Below, piece after piece: positions 34,681-43,115 of a stretch of 64,000 nt of DNA. The notes beneath the pieces were generated by a model. The model was given only the letters and a program-made list of their open reading frames with translations. It ran no database searches and was not told the DNA's origin. Within the stretch, counting starts at the first letter, position 1, and every line of letters starts with the position of its first letter. Origin of the DNA: Ignavibacteria bacterium UBA2360 (GTDB lineage Bacteria > Bacteroidota > Ignavibacteria > Tepidaquicellales > OLB5); NCBI GenBank assembly GCA_002344125.1, contig DDTQ01000011.1:948923-1012922 (forward strand), in the 5' to 3' direction. The position numbers were made by a program, and so were the translations under genes.

Positions 34681-35292
34681 TCAATATATAAAACCGCATT
34701 TTTTATCCATCGCGCGGTCAAGAATTTCCAGGTATGAGCGTTTGCTGATTTCTATTGCGCCGAATTTTTCAAAATGAGGCGTCATCATTTGTATATCAAA
34801 CAGAATATAATTATTTTTCTTAAGTATTTCGTAAAGTTTAACAACACACACCTTGGATGCATTGTTGGATCTGTAAAACATTGATTCTCCGAAGAACGCC
34901 CCTTTATAGGCAACTCCGTATAGTCCGCCGGCAAGTTTTCCGTTTTCCCAGGCTTCCACTGAGTGAGCGTAGCCCCTGTGGAAAAGTTCCGTGTAAGCGG
35001 TCATTATCAGACCGTTTATCCAGGTGCTATCCCTCAATGAGCACTCGTAAATTACTTTTTCAAATGCCGTGTCGATCCTGATCTCAAAAATATTTTTGTT
35101 AAGCACCTGGTTAAGTGATCGCGGAATTCTTAATCTGCTTGCGGAAAGTTCAACAGGCATAATTGCCCTTGGCGAAGCTTCAAACCATGCAATGGTCTTT
35201 CTGTCATCCCCCATAGGGAAAATTCCCATCGAGTATCCGTTCAATACCTGCTGCCACTGAAGTGAATCGTATTTATAAACGGGTGTTCGCAA
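34681..35292 (-). CDS. aat: Leucyl/phenylalanyl-tRNA-protein transferase
   Basis: The 203-aa protein carries the Aat signatures 'GYSMGIFPMGDD', 'IAWFEASPRAIMPVE', 'STWINGLIMTAYTELFHRGYAHSVEAWENGKLAGGLYGVAYKGAFFGESMF' and 'FDIQMMTPHFEKFGAIEISKRSYL'. It transfers Leu or Phe from tRNA to proteins with N-terminal Lys or Arg, creating ClpS-recognised N-degrons. clpS lies immediately upstream (gap of about 6 bp), so the two steps of the pathway are genetically linked here. Confidence 0.95.
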   Translation of the reverse strand: MRTPVYKYDSLQWQQVLNGYSMGIFPMGDDRKTIAWFEASPRAIMPVELSASRLRIPRSLNQVLNKNIFEIRIDTAFEKVIYECSLRDSTWINGLIMTAYTELFHRGYAHSVEAWENGKLAGGLYGVAYKGAFFGESMFYRSNNASKVCVVKLYEILKKNNYILFDIQMMTPHFEKFGAIEISKRSYLEILDRAMDKKCGFIY

Positions 35293-35298
35293 TTATGT

Positions 35299-35580
35299 TT
35301 ATGCGTTTACTTCAATTGAAGTTCTGAGAGCAATTTCTTCAAGCACCGATTGTACCGAAAGGCACTTATCCAGCTCGCCTGCAATTACAGCCGCACGGCC
35401 TTTGTTATGCGCTTCAAGCGTTATCGATTCTGCCTTATCATACCCGTAGCCTGTTGCCAGCATTACCTGGTTTATGACTTCATCGAATTCATGGTGCGCG
35501 TCATTAAACAATATCAGTGTAAAACCGCTTGTGGTTGTATCAATATCTACCGGCGATGTTATCTCTTCTGTTTGCTGCAT
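35299..35580 (-). CDS. clpS: ATP-dependent Clp protease adaptor ClpS
   Basis: From the ATG at 35580 the protein is 93 aa, the usual ClpS size. 'TLILFNDAHHEFDEVINQVMLATGYGYDKAESITLEAHNKGRAAV' has the N-degron-binding Asn-Asp in 'FNDAHHEFDEV' and the Met/His positions of the pocket. The frame is open 51 codons further upstream but that part overlaps the MoxR-type gene and is not ClpS-like. ClpS delivers N-end rule substrates to ClpAP; here it precedes aat by 6 bp. Confidence 0.93.
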   Translation of the reverse strand: MQQTEEITSPVDIDTTTSGFTLILFNDAHHEFDEVINQVMLATGYGYDKAESITLEAHNKGRAAVIAGELDKCLSVQSVLEEIALRTSIEVNA

Positions 35581-35614
35581 TAGTAATATAACATTGATTG
35601 ATTTCCCGGAGTTC

Positions 35615-37171
35615 TTAATAATTCCATTCTTCGTTTTCGTAATCGTATGATGAACGCGAACCTTTTGAACCGGCATTATTATACAGCATCGCGCCCACCA
35701 TATCCTTGTAAGATACACCCACATCAAGCTCATCCTTGGCTATCTTTGAATTGTTATGCAGACCGTCAAGCATAAATTCCATTAGCGAAGCTAGCTCATA
35801 GTCATTTTCAATAGGCTTGATATACTTTTTCACTGCAGATTCAAGTCCTTCAACTCTTTTAAGTGCCGCAAAATACTCATCAAACTTCATATCGTCATTT
35901 AGTTCTATGTAATTACCTGATTCAAACCATTTCACGATCTCGCTGTATGGGTCTATTCCGGGTTTTTGACCCTCCTTAATTTCACCTTGTCTTCTTTTCT
36001 TTTGCAGCGGGTCAGGGAAGTATTTCCGGAAAATTTCGCGAACGCTTTTGCCAATAAGGGCTTTGCTTACTTTCACCGGACCCTCCTGCTCGCCTTCAAA
36101 TACAAGCTCAATTTTTCCTGTCATTCCCGGCAGCACTGAAGCAAGGTCAGTTATTCTGGGAAAAATTATCGTTTCGTTGTTCACAATCGAGCGCCGTTCG
36201 GCGTTACTTACCAGATTTTCCATCGCTGAAATTGTCATTCTTGCGCTGACACCGGATTTTTGTTCTACAAACTCGCTTCTTCTTGCCTCATGAGCCGCTG
36301 ATTCAATTATCTCTTTCATGTAGTAAGGAATTATGACTTCCTTATCAACATGTCTTTTTATCCAGCTTTGTGATTCGGTTATCTTTATGCCATCTTCAAT
36401 ATTTTTTGGGTAGTGTGTCAATATTTGCGAATCGATCCTATCCTTAAGCGGTGTAATTATATTGCCCCTGTTGGTATAGTCTTCCGGATTTGCCGTATAT
36501 ACAATAAATACATCCAGCGGAAAGCGTATGTTGAATCCGCGTATCTGTATATCACGCTCCTGCATAATGTTAAGCAGCCCCACCTGGATCCTCGGCTGCA
36601 GATCAGGCAGTTCGTTAATTGCAAAAATTCCTCTGTTCGTTCTTGGTACTATCCCGAAATGTATTGCTCCTTCATGAGAATAATGCAGCCGCTGCGTTGC
36701 AGCTTTTATGGGATCAATATCTCCTATAAGATCAGCAATTGTTACATCAGGCGTCGCCAGTTTTTCGCCAAATCTTCGTTCCCGGTGAATCCACTCAATT
36801 TCTGTTTCATCGCCTTTTTCGTTTACAGTATCTACCGCGTATTTTGAAATAGGGAAGTATGGGTTATCGTTTATTTCAGATCCCTTCACTATCGGTGTAT
36901 ATTCATCCAGCAGATCTATAAGCATCCTCGCCATTTTGGTCTTAGCCTGCCCGCGCAGGCCGAGGAAAATTATATCGTGCTTGGCAAGTATGGCATTTAT
37001 AACCTGCGGCAAAACGGTTTTTTCGTAGCCAATTATTCCCGGAAATATTTCTTCTTTATTCTGCAGCTTAGAAACCAGGTTTTTTCTTAGTTCATCTTTC
37101 ACGGCAAGAACTTCGTAGCCGGAACTCTTTAGCTCACCAAGCGTCTTCGGAAGGTTTGCGGTCTTCGTCAT
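35615..37171 (-). CDS. MoxR/magnesium-chelatase-type AAA+ ATPase
   Basis: The 518-aa protein contains a Mg-chelatase subunit I-like ATPase: 'FLGLRGQAKTKMARMLIDLL' (Walker A variant), 'GIFAINELPDLQPRIQVGLLNIMQERDIQIRG' (Walker B and sensor region), 'IVYTANPEDYTNRGNIITPLKDRID', and C-terminal helices. Such ATPases usually act with a von Willebrand A protein, which is absent here. It overlaps no gene and ends 34 bp before clpS; it may be co-transcribed with clpS-aat and act as an unfoldase or activator. Specific substrate unknown. Confidence 0.82.
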   Translation of the reverse strand: MTKTANLPKTLGELKSSGYEVLAVKDELRKNLVSKLQNKEEIFPGIIGYEKTVLPQVINAILAKHDIIFLGLRGQAKTKMARMLIDLLDEYTPIVKGSEINDNPYFPISKYAVDTVNEKGDETEIEWIHRERRFGEKLATPDVTIADLIGDIDPIKAATQRLHYSHEGAIHFGIVPRTNRGIFAINELPDLQPRIQVGLLNIMQERDIQIRGFNIRFPLDVFIVYTANPEDYTNRGNIITPLKDRIDSQILTHYPKNIEDGIKITESQSWIKRHVDKEVIIPYYMKEIIESAAHEARRSEFVEQKSGVSARMTISAMENLVSNAERRSIVNNETIIFPRITDLASVLPGMTGKIELVFEGEQEGPVKVSKALIGKSVREIFRKYFPDPLQKKRRQGEIKEGQKPGIDPYSEIVKWFESGNYIELNDDMKFDEYFAALKRVEGLESAVKKYIKPIENDYELASLMEFMLDGLHNNSKIAKDELDVGVSYKDMVGAMLYNNAGSKGSRSSYDYENEEWNY

Positions 37172-37290
37172 CTAATATTGATCTTTCTAAATTGTAATTT
37201 TCAAAAATTAGCTAAATAAATAATGTAAATCAATTTCATAAAAATTAGTGCATTTTTTGAATAACAACACTATTTTAAGATAAATAGTTG

Positions 37291-38745
37291 TTACTGATGC
37301 AGCAGCTCTTCCATTTTTTCAATTACCCATTTTTTGGCAATAAATGATGAATTTTTAGCCTTCAAATACTTTTCTTCTCCAAGGCTTTTTCCTGAGATCC
37401 TGCTTTTCACAACTGCACTTATGTAATCCAGTGAAAGCGGGTATGTTGACCGGCTTTCCTTTGTAACTCTTCCGCTTGCTGAAATGAATTTTTTAAATGC
37501 AAGAATTGCCGACTCTGCTTCGAAGTAATGCCCAAGCTCATAATAAGTCCTTATGTACATCCATCTTATCGTAAGGTGAACCGGAATATCTCCTGATCTT
37601 ATCCTGCTTAAATACGGGATCACTTTGTTGTACTCTCCCTTATTAAGCATGAAGTATCCCATCAGAAAGTTATATGTATTTTCTTTTGTTTCAGGATTAA
37701 GTTCTTTTGCGTATTTTTCTATGAAGTTTTCCGCCCATTGCATATCGCCGGCTGCAATTGCCTGCATTGTTATGTTGTGGTAGTTGTTTTCTTCAATGAA
37801 TCCCATCGCATCTTTATGTACCACATTTTTATCTATGTATATCTTATTGATCTGATGAAGAGTTTTTACGTCAACCGGCCCTTTCTGTGCCCGCGAGAAA
37901 ATATAAGAGGAAAAAATCATCTGCCAGAATTCAATATTATCGTTTTGCCTGAATCTTTCAATGTTCTCAAAGCAAAGGTCCTTTAGCTTTTCACGGAAAA
38001 TATTATCGGGGTCATCGGTTTTGCTTTTAAGCCCATAGTAGTAACACGCTATCAACGGGTATTCTTCGGGTTCAGTTTCTTGAATAAGCTTAAGTGCTTT
38101 TTCAAAATCAATATAGCCCGTAATATTTTCTATGTAAGCTGTCTTTGTTGGGGCTGATTCTACAAAGCTGTATACTTCGTAATCGTTTGCAATTTTAAGC
38201 AATGAAACAAGCGTACTCTTAATCAGCGCAGAAAACCGCTTTGAGTTGCTCAGGATTTTTTCTTTTGAGTTGCTCTCACCTACAAGGCCATGTTTCAATT
38301 CAAGCAGGTCGTTTTGTTTCCTGTAGGTATCGAGGGTATAGTCTGAATCTTTACTGAATTGATCAATACTATCATTCAGTATTTTATCTGCTCTTGTATT
38401 CAGATTTTTTCTTTTCAGCTCTTTTACAAGAGCAGAAACCTGCATTATTTCATCACTTTCCAGGGCAAGCTGGATCAGAAATCTTTCCAGCAGAGAAAGT
38501 GTCCTTCCAAACAGGTTCTTCACAACCTGTTTATTCACACTTTCTGCACCATATACATTTTTGTAAATCGCGTTATCACTGACCTGTTTTTCCGGAAATT
38601 CAGGAAACAAAGGTTTGAGATATTGTGTAAATCTGATAACGTCGTTTCGCCTATTAAAGAAAGAGGAAGAAACGAATTCCGCAAATCTTGTAAATTCATG
38701 CTCAGAAAGTCTTGAAAATTCTTTGAATAGTGTTTTTTGTCTCAT
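37291..38745 (-). CDS. Paralog family of about 480 aa, copy 2 (putative helical regulator)
   Basis: A 484-aa helical protein with the family N-terminus 'LSEHEFTRFAEFVSSSFFNRRNDVIRFTQYLKPLFPEFP' and then 'VNKQVVKNLFGRTLSLLERFLIQLALE', a basic helix that could be a DNA-recognition helix (inference). The middle and end are TPR-like helices ('YNFLMGYFMLNKGEYNKVIPYLSRI'). It ends 'SFIAKKWVIEKMEELL', also seen in copies 3 and 4. It is soluble. It is divergent from a T9SS-secreted protein gene, with the matching direct repeat TGATTACT 7 bp from its start. Confidence 0.75.
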   Translation of the reverse strand: MRQKTLFKEFSRLSEHEFTRFAEFVSSSFFNRRNDVIRFTQYLKPLFPEFPEKQVSDNAIYKNVYGAESVNKQVVKNLFGRTLSLLERFLIQLALESDEIMQVSALVKELKRKNLNTRADKILNDSIDQFSKDSDYTLDTYRKQNDLLELKHGLVGESNSKEKILSNSKRFSALIKSTLVSLLKIANDYEVYSFVESAPTKTAYIENITGYIDFEKALKLIQETEPEEYPLIACYYYGLKSKTDDPDNIFREKLKDLCFENIERFRQNDNIEFWQMIFSSYIFSRAQKGPVDVKTLHQINKIYIDKNVVHKDAMGFIEENNYHNITMQAIAAGDMQWAENFIEKYAKELNPETKENTYNFLMGYFMLNKGEYNKVIPYLSRIRSGDIPVHLTIRWMYIRTYYELGHYFEAESAILAFKKFISASGRVTKESRSTYPLSLDYISAVVKSRISGKSLGEEKYLKAKNSSFIAKKWVIEKMEELLHQ

Positions 38746-38884
38746 TATAGGTGATTACTAATTACTCCAAAATACCTAAAATATTGTACATAAACAACAG
38801 GAAATGCGGAAATAGGATGATTACTTTTCAGGTATTTTCTTTTTGGTTATACCTGCTTCAAAAAATATATTTGCCATGATAGCG
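38746..38884. promoter_or_regulatory. Divergent control region, module 1: direct repeats and promoter
   Basis: TGATTACT at 38752-38759 and again at 38818-38825 (66 bp apart), with the first copy 7 bp from the minus-strand start codon. The plus-strand promoter is TTTTG (38841-38845), 20 bp, TATATTTG (38866-38873), 48 bp after the second repeat. An inverted repeat AAAATACCT (38769) / AGGTATTTT (38830) also brackets the region. Confidence 0.55.
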
Positions 38885-39085
38885 ATACAATAAAACTAAC
38901 AACCGACAAAATGAAATCTGAGCAGTTTGAAATAGAGTGGTTAATTGAATTCTACACTGTAATAAAGCGGACCGGTTGGTCATTTTATTGCGCTATCAAA
39001 ACAGGGGAGGTCTGCTTGCAGACTTTCACTGAATTTTTTGAATGATAATAATTCAATGTTAAATATATATAAAAGGAGTATCAAA
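38878..39085 (+). ncRNA. Candidate structured 5' leader, module 1
   Basis: The predicted transcript starts at about 38878, with GATAGCG (38878-38884) complementary to CGCTATC at 38991-38997. The helix is followed by a hairpin AGGTCTG-CTTG-CAGACTT and then the open reading frame, with the GTG start at 39086. Two other modules have the same arrangement. It also overlaps a small open frame (38911-39045). Confidence 0.45.
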
Positions 39086-40771
39086 GTGAAAAATTCAATT
39101 TATGCTTTGTTAACATTTTTTGTTTTGGGGTCTAATGCCTTATTGAGCCAATGGATTTCCAATCCCGGTATAAACACACAACTGTGCACTGCCCCGGGGA
39201 ACCAGTTATCACCGGTTGTGGTGAGCGATAATGCCGGTGGAATAATTACTGCCTGGATCGACAAGAGAAATTCATCTGCAGATAAGATTTATGTCCAACG
39301 GTTCAACAGTTCGGGAATTCCGCAATGGCAGGTAAATGGTGTAGTTTTAAGCGCAAGCCAGCAGTTTGCTTCTGAATTGAAGGCTGTGCCTGATGGTTCA
39401 GGTGGAGCAATTGTTTGCTGGAAAGAAACAAGGAGCGGTTCTGTGGGAATCTACTTCTGCAGAAAGATCAATTCTGCAGGTATACCCCAGTGGGCAGATG
39501 ATATAAGTGCAACAATACCGTACATTGCTTCAAATGAAGATGAAAAATGCAATATAGCTTCTGATGAAAATGGCGGTATACTGTTAACATATAAAAGATT
39601 CAATAACGCTATCTCTAAATTTGAAGTTCATGCGCAGAATATTTCTCACGACGGCACAAGAAATTATGGAGCTAACGGATCCGTAGTTGCCACGACAGTA
39701 CTTTCTACTGAATTTGATAATCCAAATATCTGCGTTGGCCAGGCCGGTTTTTCAATTGTTGTTTACCAGCGCAGCCAAAGGATCATGGCGCAGAGCCTTA
39801 ACAGTATTGGTGTTAAACAATGGGGCAGCGAAGGTTTTGATGCTTACAGCGGTATCTCAGGAAACATGTTCCTTCCGCGGATATGTACCGATGGTGTTGG
39901 AGGCGCAATTATTGCAAACATTGATCAGCGTATCCCTTCAAATAATTTTGATATCTATGCCCAGCGTGTTAAGAACGGCAGCAGCCTGTGGGGAGCTGCG
40001 GGGAAACCAATAGGTGTAGGCACCGAGCGCCAGTGGCAGCACCAGATCACCTACGATAATAATTACGGAGCTTACATCGCATGGGAAGATGACAGAAATG
40101 TTGACTCTAGACCATATATTCAAAGAATTGATCTTGCAGGGAATTCTTACTTTCAGGCTAACGGCATAAGAGTAAACCCGGATCCTTGCGGACTTGTATC
40201 GATTTCCTGCGGTGATAGTAATTCAGTTTATATCGTTACAGCCACAGCAACCGCATTCCCCAATATTTTCCTGTTTGCGCAGAAATTGAGCAGTCTTGGT
40301 GCTTTCCCATGGGGTATAACCCATATTCCCGTATCATCTGTTTTGAGTCCCAAGAGTTTATCACTCAATCCATCCGTCGTTGAAAGTTCCGGAAGCCTTG
40401 TGTGCGTTTGGGAAGATAACAGGAATACACCCGTCGTCACACTCTTCGGACACAAAATACAGCCAACAGGTGTTACAGGCTTTAACAATAACAATCATAA
40501 CAATCCGTCAGAGTTCAATCTTGAACAGAACTATCCAAATCCGTTTAACCCCCTCACCCAAATAAGTTTTTCAATTCCTAATAGCGATTTTGTTTCATTG
40601 ATAGTATATGATATCAGCGGCAAAATTGCCGCAGTGCTTGTAAACGAAACTAAAACTGCAGGCTCACACACAATTGAATTCAACGCGTCAAAATTAAGCA
40701 GTGGTACATATTTTTACAGAATACAGACTTCATCATACAGTGAAACTAAAAAAATGATGTTAATAAAATAA
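39086..40771 (+). CDS. T9SS-secreted beta-propeller-like protein, module 1
   Basis: GTG at 39086 is preferred: AAAGGAG lies 8 bp upstream and the signal peptide begins there (KNSIYALLTFFVLG), whereas the frame start at 39038 precedes the leader's end. The mature protein has repeats of about 50 aa with 'GG.I..W.D.R....IY.QR....G..QW...G' (about 30-450), a blade-like pattern, and ends with an 80-residue T9SS (Por) sorting domain: 'LEQNYPNPFNPLTQISFSIP' then 'GTYFYRIQTSSYSETKKMMLIK'. It is exported through the type IX system and held at the surface. The C-terminal domain is certain; the ligand is unknown. Confidence 0.85.
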   Translation: MKNSIYALLTFFVLGSNALLSQWISNPGINTQLCTAPGNQLSPVVVSDNAGGIITAWIDKRNSSADKIYVQRFNSSGIPQWQVNGVVLSASQQFASELKAVPDGSGGAIVCWKETRSGSVGIYFCRKINSAGIPQWADDISATIPYIASNEDEKCNIASDENGGILLTYKRFNNAISKFEVHAQNISHDGTRNYGANGSVVATTVLSTEFDNPNICVGQAGFSIVVYQRSQRIMAQSLNSIGVKQWGSEGFDAYSGISGNMFLPRICTDGVGGAIIANIDQRIPSNNFDIYAQRVKNGSSLWGAAGKPIGVGTERQWQHQITYDNNYGAYIAWEDDRNVDSRPYIQRIDLAGNSYFQANGIRVNPDPCGLVSISCGDSNSVYIVTATATAFPNIFLFAQKLSSLGAFPWGITHIPVSSVLSPKSLSLNPSVVESSGSLVCVWEDNRNTPVVTLFGHKIQPTGVTGFNNNNHNNPSEFNLEQNYPNPFNPLTQISFSIPNSDFVSLIVYDISGKIAAVLVNETKTAGSHTIEFNASKLSSGTYFYRIQTSSYSETKKMMLIK

Positions 40772-40800
40772 TCTAACTTTAGACAAAAGGAATAAGAACA

Positions 40801-41238
40801 ATGAAATATCTATCAGCAGTTTTGATTATAATGTTAACCCTTAGTTTAAAAGTAAACTCACAGGAATTTTATATGTGTGAATACGTTGATGATAACTGGA
40901 ATCCGGTCGGTGCCTCAGCATCAATGAATGGTTCAGGTGGGGTGAACTTTCTTGTGAAGCTGCCGGAAAAAGTATACGATCAGCTTTATTTATGGAGCAT
41001 TTATAAAACTGATGATAGCGGCAAAGATACTGAGTTTGCAGGTGAGTATGTAATGAGAATTGAAGAAGGTTACGAAATTGTTCACAATGGAGCAAGGTTT
41101 TTTTGCACAACAGAAAAAATATATCTGCAGCCGGGCAGTTACAGAATTTACTTTATGTATGAAAATGACAAAGAAACAAACTTCAAATACGGTAACCTCA
41201 CTAAGTACCTTGCCAAAGGTGAAGTTATTATTAATTAG
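40801..41238 (+). CDS. Small secreted 'C-VDDN' protein, copy 1
   Basis: A 145-aa protein with a signal peptide ending near 'VNSQEFY'. Shared with 47289-47729 are 'C.YVDDN..PV', '(R)FFCTTE', 'PG.YR.Y' and 'GN.TKY.AKGE'. Two Cys are conserved, in 'MCEYVDDN' and 'FFCTTE', and could form a disulfide. It has no T9SS domain. It lies 30 bp after the T9SS gene, with an AAAGGA ribosome binding site, so the two are one operon. No family recognised. Confidence 0.7.
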   Translation: MKYLSAVLIIMLTLSLKVNSQEFYMCEYVDDNWNPVGASASMNGSGGVNFLVKLPEKVYDQLYLWSIYKTDDSGKDTEFAGEYVMRIEEGYEIVHNGARFFCTTEKIYLQPGSYRIYFMYENDKETNFKYGNLTKYLAKGEVIIN

Positions 41239-41339
41239 AATTTCATTTCTTTAGCAGGAGATAGAAACTATCTCCTGCAATTTGTAGCTCAGGTTTGCTG
41301 TTTGATTTGAGAGCGCTAAGTGAGATATCCTTTTTGGCG

Positions 41340-42776
41340 CTAAAGTAACTCCCTCATTTTTTCTATCACCCACAATTTGGAATTAAATAATGATCCGTTT
41401 AACGCTTTGAGATATATATCTTCGGGAAATTTATTTTCAAGTGATTTGTATCTTATCAGTTTTGACGCGTATTTTGCAAAATCAAATAGGGGTTTTTTTA
41501 AGTGAAGGGGCAGTATTTTGTTCTTTTTATGAAATTGTCTCAATGCTTCGGTGCCGGAAAGAGCTTCTTCGTAATATCCCAGTTCATAATAACACCTGAT
41601 AGAAAGTGTTGCAGTATTAGTTCTTGTCATAACATTATCTATTTTTACTCTGCTGAGAAATTTCAGGCACTCATCGAAATTCTTCCGCTCAAAACAGCAT
41701 CTTGCCATACATATATTATACGAATCATCCGGTGTGCCGTGCGGGAGCTTTGTTCTGTATGCATTCAGGAACCATTCCGCCCAGTCATAATCCTTTGCGT
41801 GTATAGCCTGATATGCGATATTATGATAATTGTTTTCCATCAGATTCCCCAGTTCATCTTTGGTATAAATATCCCTTGAAATGAAAAATTTATTAATTTC
41901 GTGAACCTCAGCAGCTGGGTCACTTTTGGGTGGTGAATTCGAAAAAATATAAGCTGAAAACAGCATGGTCCAGCAAGTTGCCTGGTCTTGATACTTTAAG
42001 CCGTCAATATTTTCAAACACTATCTTTTTCAGCTTTTCTGTATATGTTCTCTCCGGATCGTTCATCTTGCTTTGTAAACCATAATAGAATACAGCGGTTA
42101 TAATGAAGTAAGGAGATTTAATCTTTTCAAGATTCAGAATATACTTTTCAAAATCAAAATAGTTGAAAAATCCGTTGAATATTTCATCGCTTTCTACAAC
42201 TGAATTTACATACTTGTAAACTATAAAGTCATTTGCTATCCTTAATAAATTCAGAATATAATAATTTACAAATGCTTCGCCTCTGTTTAAGGCATTTTCG
42301 GTTTTTTGTTTGTAATTCCTCAGACTTGTTACCAATGACTCCTTTAACTCAGTATAATCATAATATTTTTTAAGATACTCAACCGTATAATATTCATTCC
42401 TCAGATTTTCTATCGAACTTTCAATGATCTTTTCTGTTAACCGGTTCAACCCCTTTTTAGCAAGTTCAAAAGCAAGGGCATTTGTCTTTGCCAATTCGTC
42501 ATTCATCAAGCCTGTAATTGTTAAAAAATTGAGCATATGTCTTTTAGTTCTGCTAAAAAGATTAACTATAACCTGTTCATTGTATTTGCTTCCCATGTAA
42601 ACGCTCACGTAAATTTCACGGCGGTTTAATTCTGCAAGGGGTATTTTTCCGCTGATATAATTGTAAAACCGGATAATGTCATCCCTGTTATTGAAAAAAG
42701 GCGAATTCAGATAATGGCCAAATTTTTTGATGGAATTATCATCTAATGAGTTTATTAATGTTATGAGACTATTCAT
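41340..42776 (-). CDS. Paralog family of about 480 aa, copy 3 (putative helical regulator)
   Basis: A 478-aa helical protein with the family N-terminus 'DDNSIKKFGHYLNSPFFNNRDDIIRFYNYI' followed by 'YNEQVIVNLFSRTKRHMLNFLTI'. Later helices contain 'NICMARCCFERKNFDECLKFLSRVKIDNVMTR', very close to copy 4 ('KARFDNVMTKLLIRSTYIKCYYELGYF'). Soluble, no signal. It is divergent from the T9SS gene at 43116; a 15-bp repeat is found 6-9 bp from its start. Copies 2, 3 and 4 are nearer to one another than to copies 1 and 5, so the 37-47 kb block probably arose by tandem duplication. Confidence 0.75.
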   Translation of the reverse strand: MNSLITLINSLDDNSIKKFGHYLNSPFFNNRDDIIRFYNYISGKIPLAELNRREIYVSVYMGSKYNEQVIVNLFSRTKRHMLNFLTITGLMNDELAKTNALAFELAKKGLNRLTEKIIESSIENLRNEYYTVEYLKKYYDYTELKESLVTSLRNYKQKTENALNRGEAFVNYYILNLLRIANDFIVYKYVNSVVESDEIFNGFFNYFDFEKYILNLEKIKSPYFIITAVFYYGLQSKMNDPERTYTEKLKKIVFENIDGLKYQDQATCWTMLFSAYIFSNSPPKSDPAAEVHEINKFFISRDIYTKDELGNLMENNYHNIAYQAIHAKDYDWAEWFLNAYRTKLPHGTPDDSYNICMARCCFERKNFDECLKFLSRVKIDNVMTRTNTATLSIRCYYELGYYEEALSGTEALRQFHKKNKILPLHLKKPLFDFAKYASKLIRYKSLENKFPEDIYLKALNGSLFNSKLWVIEKMRELL

Positions 42777-42926
42777 CGATGAAGTGATTTATTTTATTTA
42801 TGATATTCTGTAAAAATGTGCTAATTATGTAATATATCTCAAAATTGGCTATTATGTAAGTGATTTATTTTAACTAAAATATTCTTGTTCTGCCTGACCT
42901 TTAAATTTATCTTTGTATCGTTAGCG
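42777..42926. promoter_or_regulatory. Divergent control region, module 2: direct repeats and promoter
   Basis: AAGTGATTTATTTTA occurs at 42782-42796 and 42858-42872 (76 bp apart, all 15 bases identical). The plus-strand promoter is CTTG (42884-42887), 20 bp, TATCTTTG (42908-42915); its -7 box starts 47 bp after the TGATT of the second repeat. The first copy is 9 bp from the start codon of the minus-strand gene. Confidence 0.65.
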
Positions 42927-43115
42927 TATAGTGCAGAGTTAACTATGAAATCTCACATTATATAATTCGTAAATAATTTAACATCACAATTCTCCCGCAT
43001 TGGTGAATTCTCTATTACCATGCGCTAACTAAGGAAGGCACTCTGTTTATCAGAGTGCTTCTCCTGATTCTCAAAAGATCAATCAATTTAAAAATATATT
43101 CAAAGGAGCAATTAA
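42920..43115 (+). ncRNA. Candidate structured 5' leader, module 2
   Basis: GTTAGCG (42920-42926) pairs with CGCTAAC (43023-43029), with the extra G-C making GCGCTAAC. Downstream, AGGAAGGCACTCTG and CAGAGTGCTTCTCCT form a second hairpin at 43032-43062. ATAGT/ACTAT can pair inside the first loop. AAAGGAG then precedes the ATG at 43116. Confidence 0.5.

Noticed and set aside
35581..35733. N-terminal extension of ClpS by 51 codons
   Set aside because: It overlaps the MoxR-type gene and has no ClpS similarity; the ATG at 35580 gives the usual length.
39038..39085. Upstream ATG of the module 1 T9SS gene
   Set aside because: The GTG at 39086 has a ribosome binding site and starts a clean signal peptide; the extension lies in the leader.
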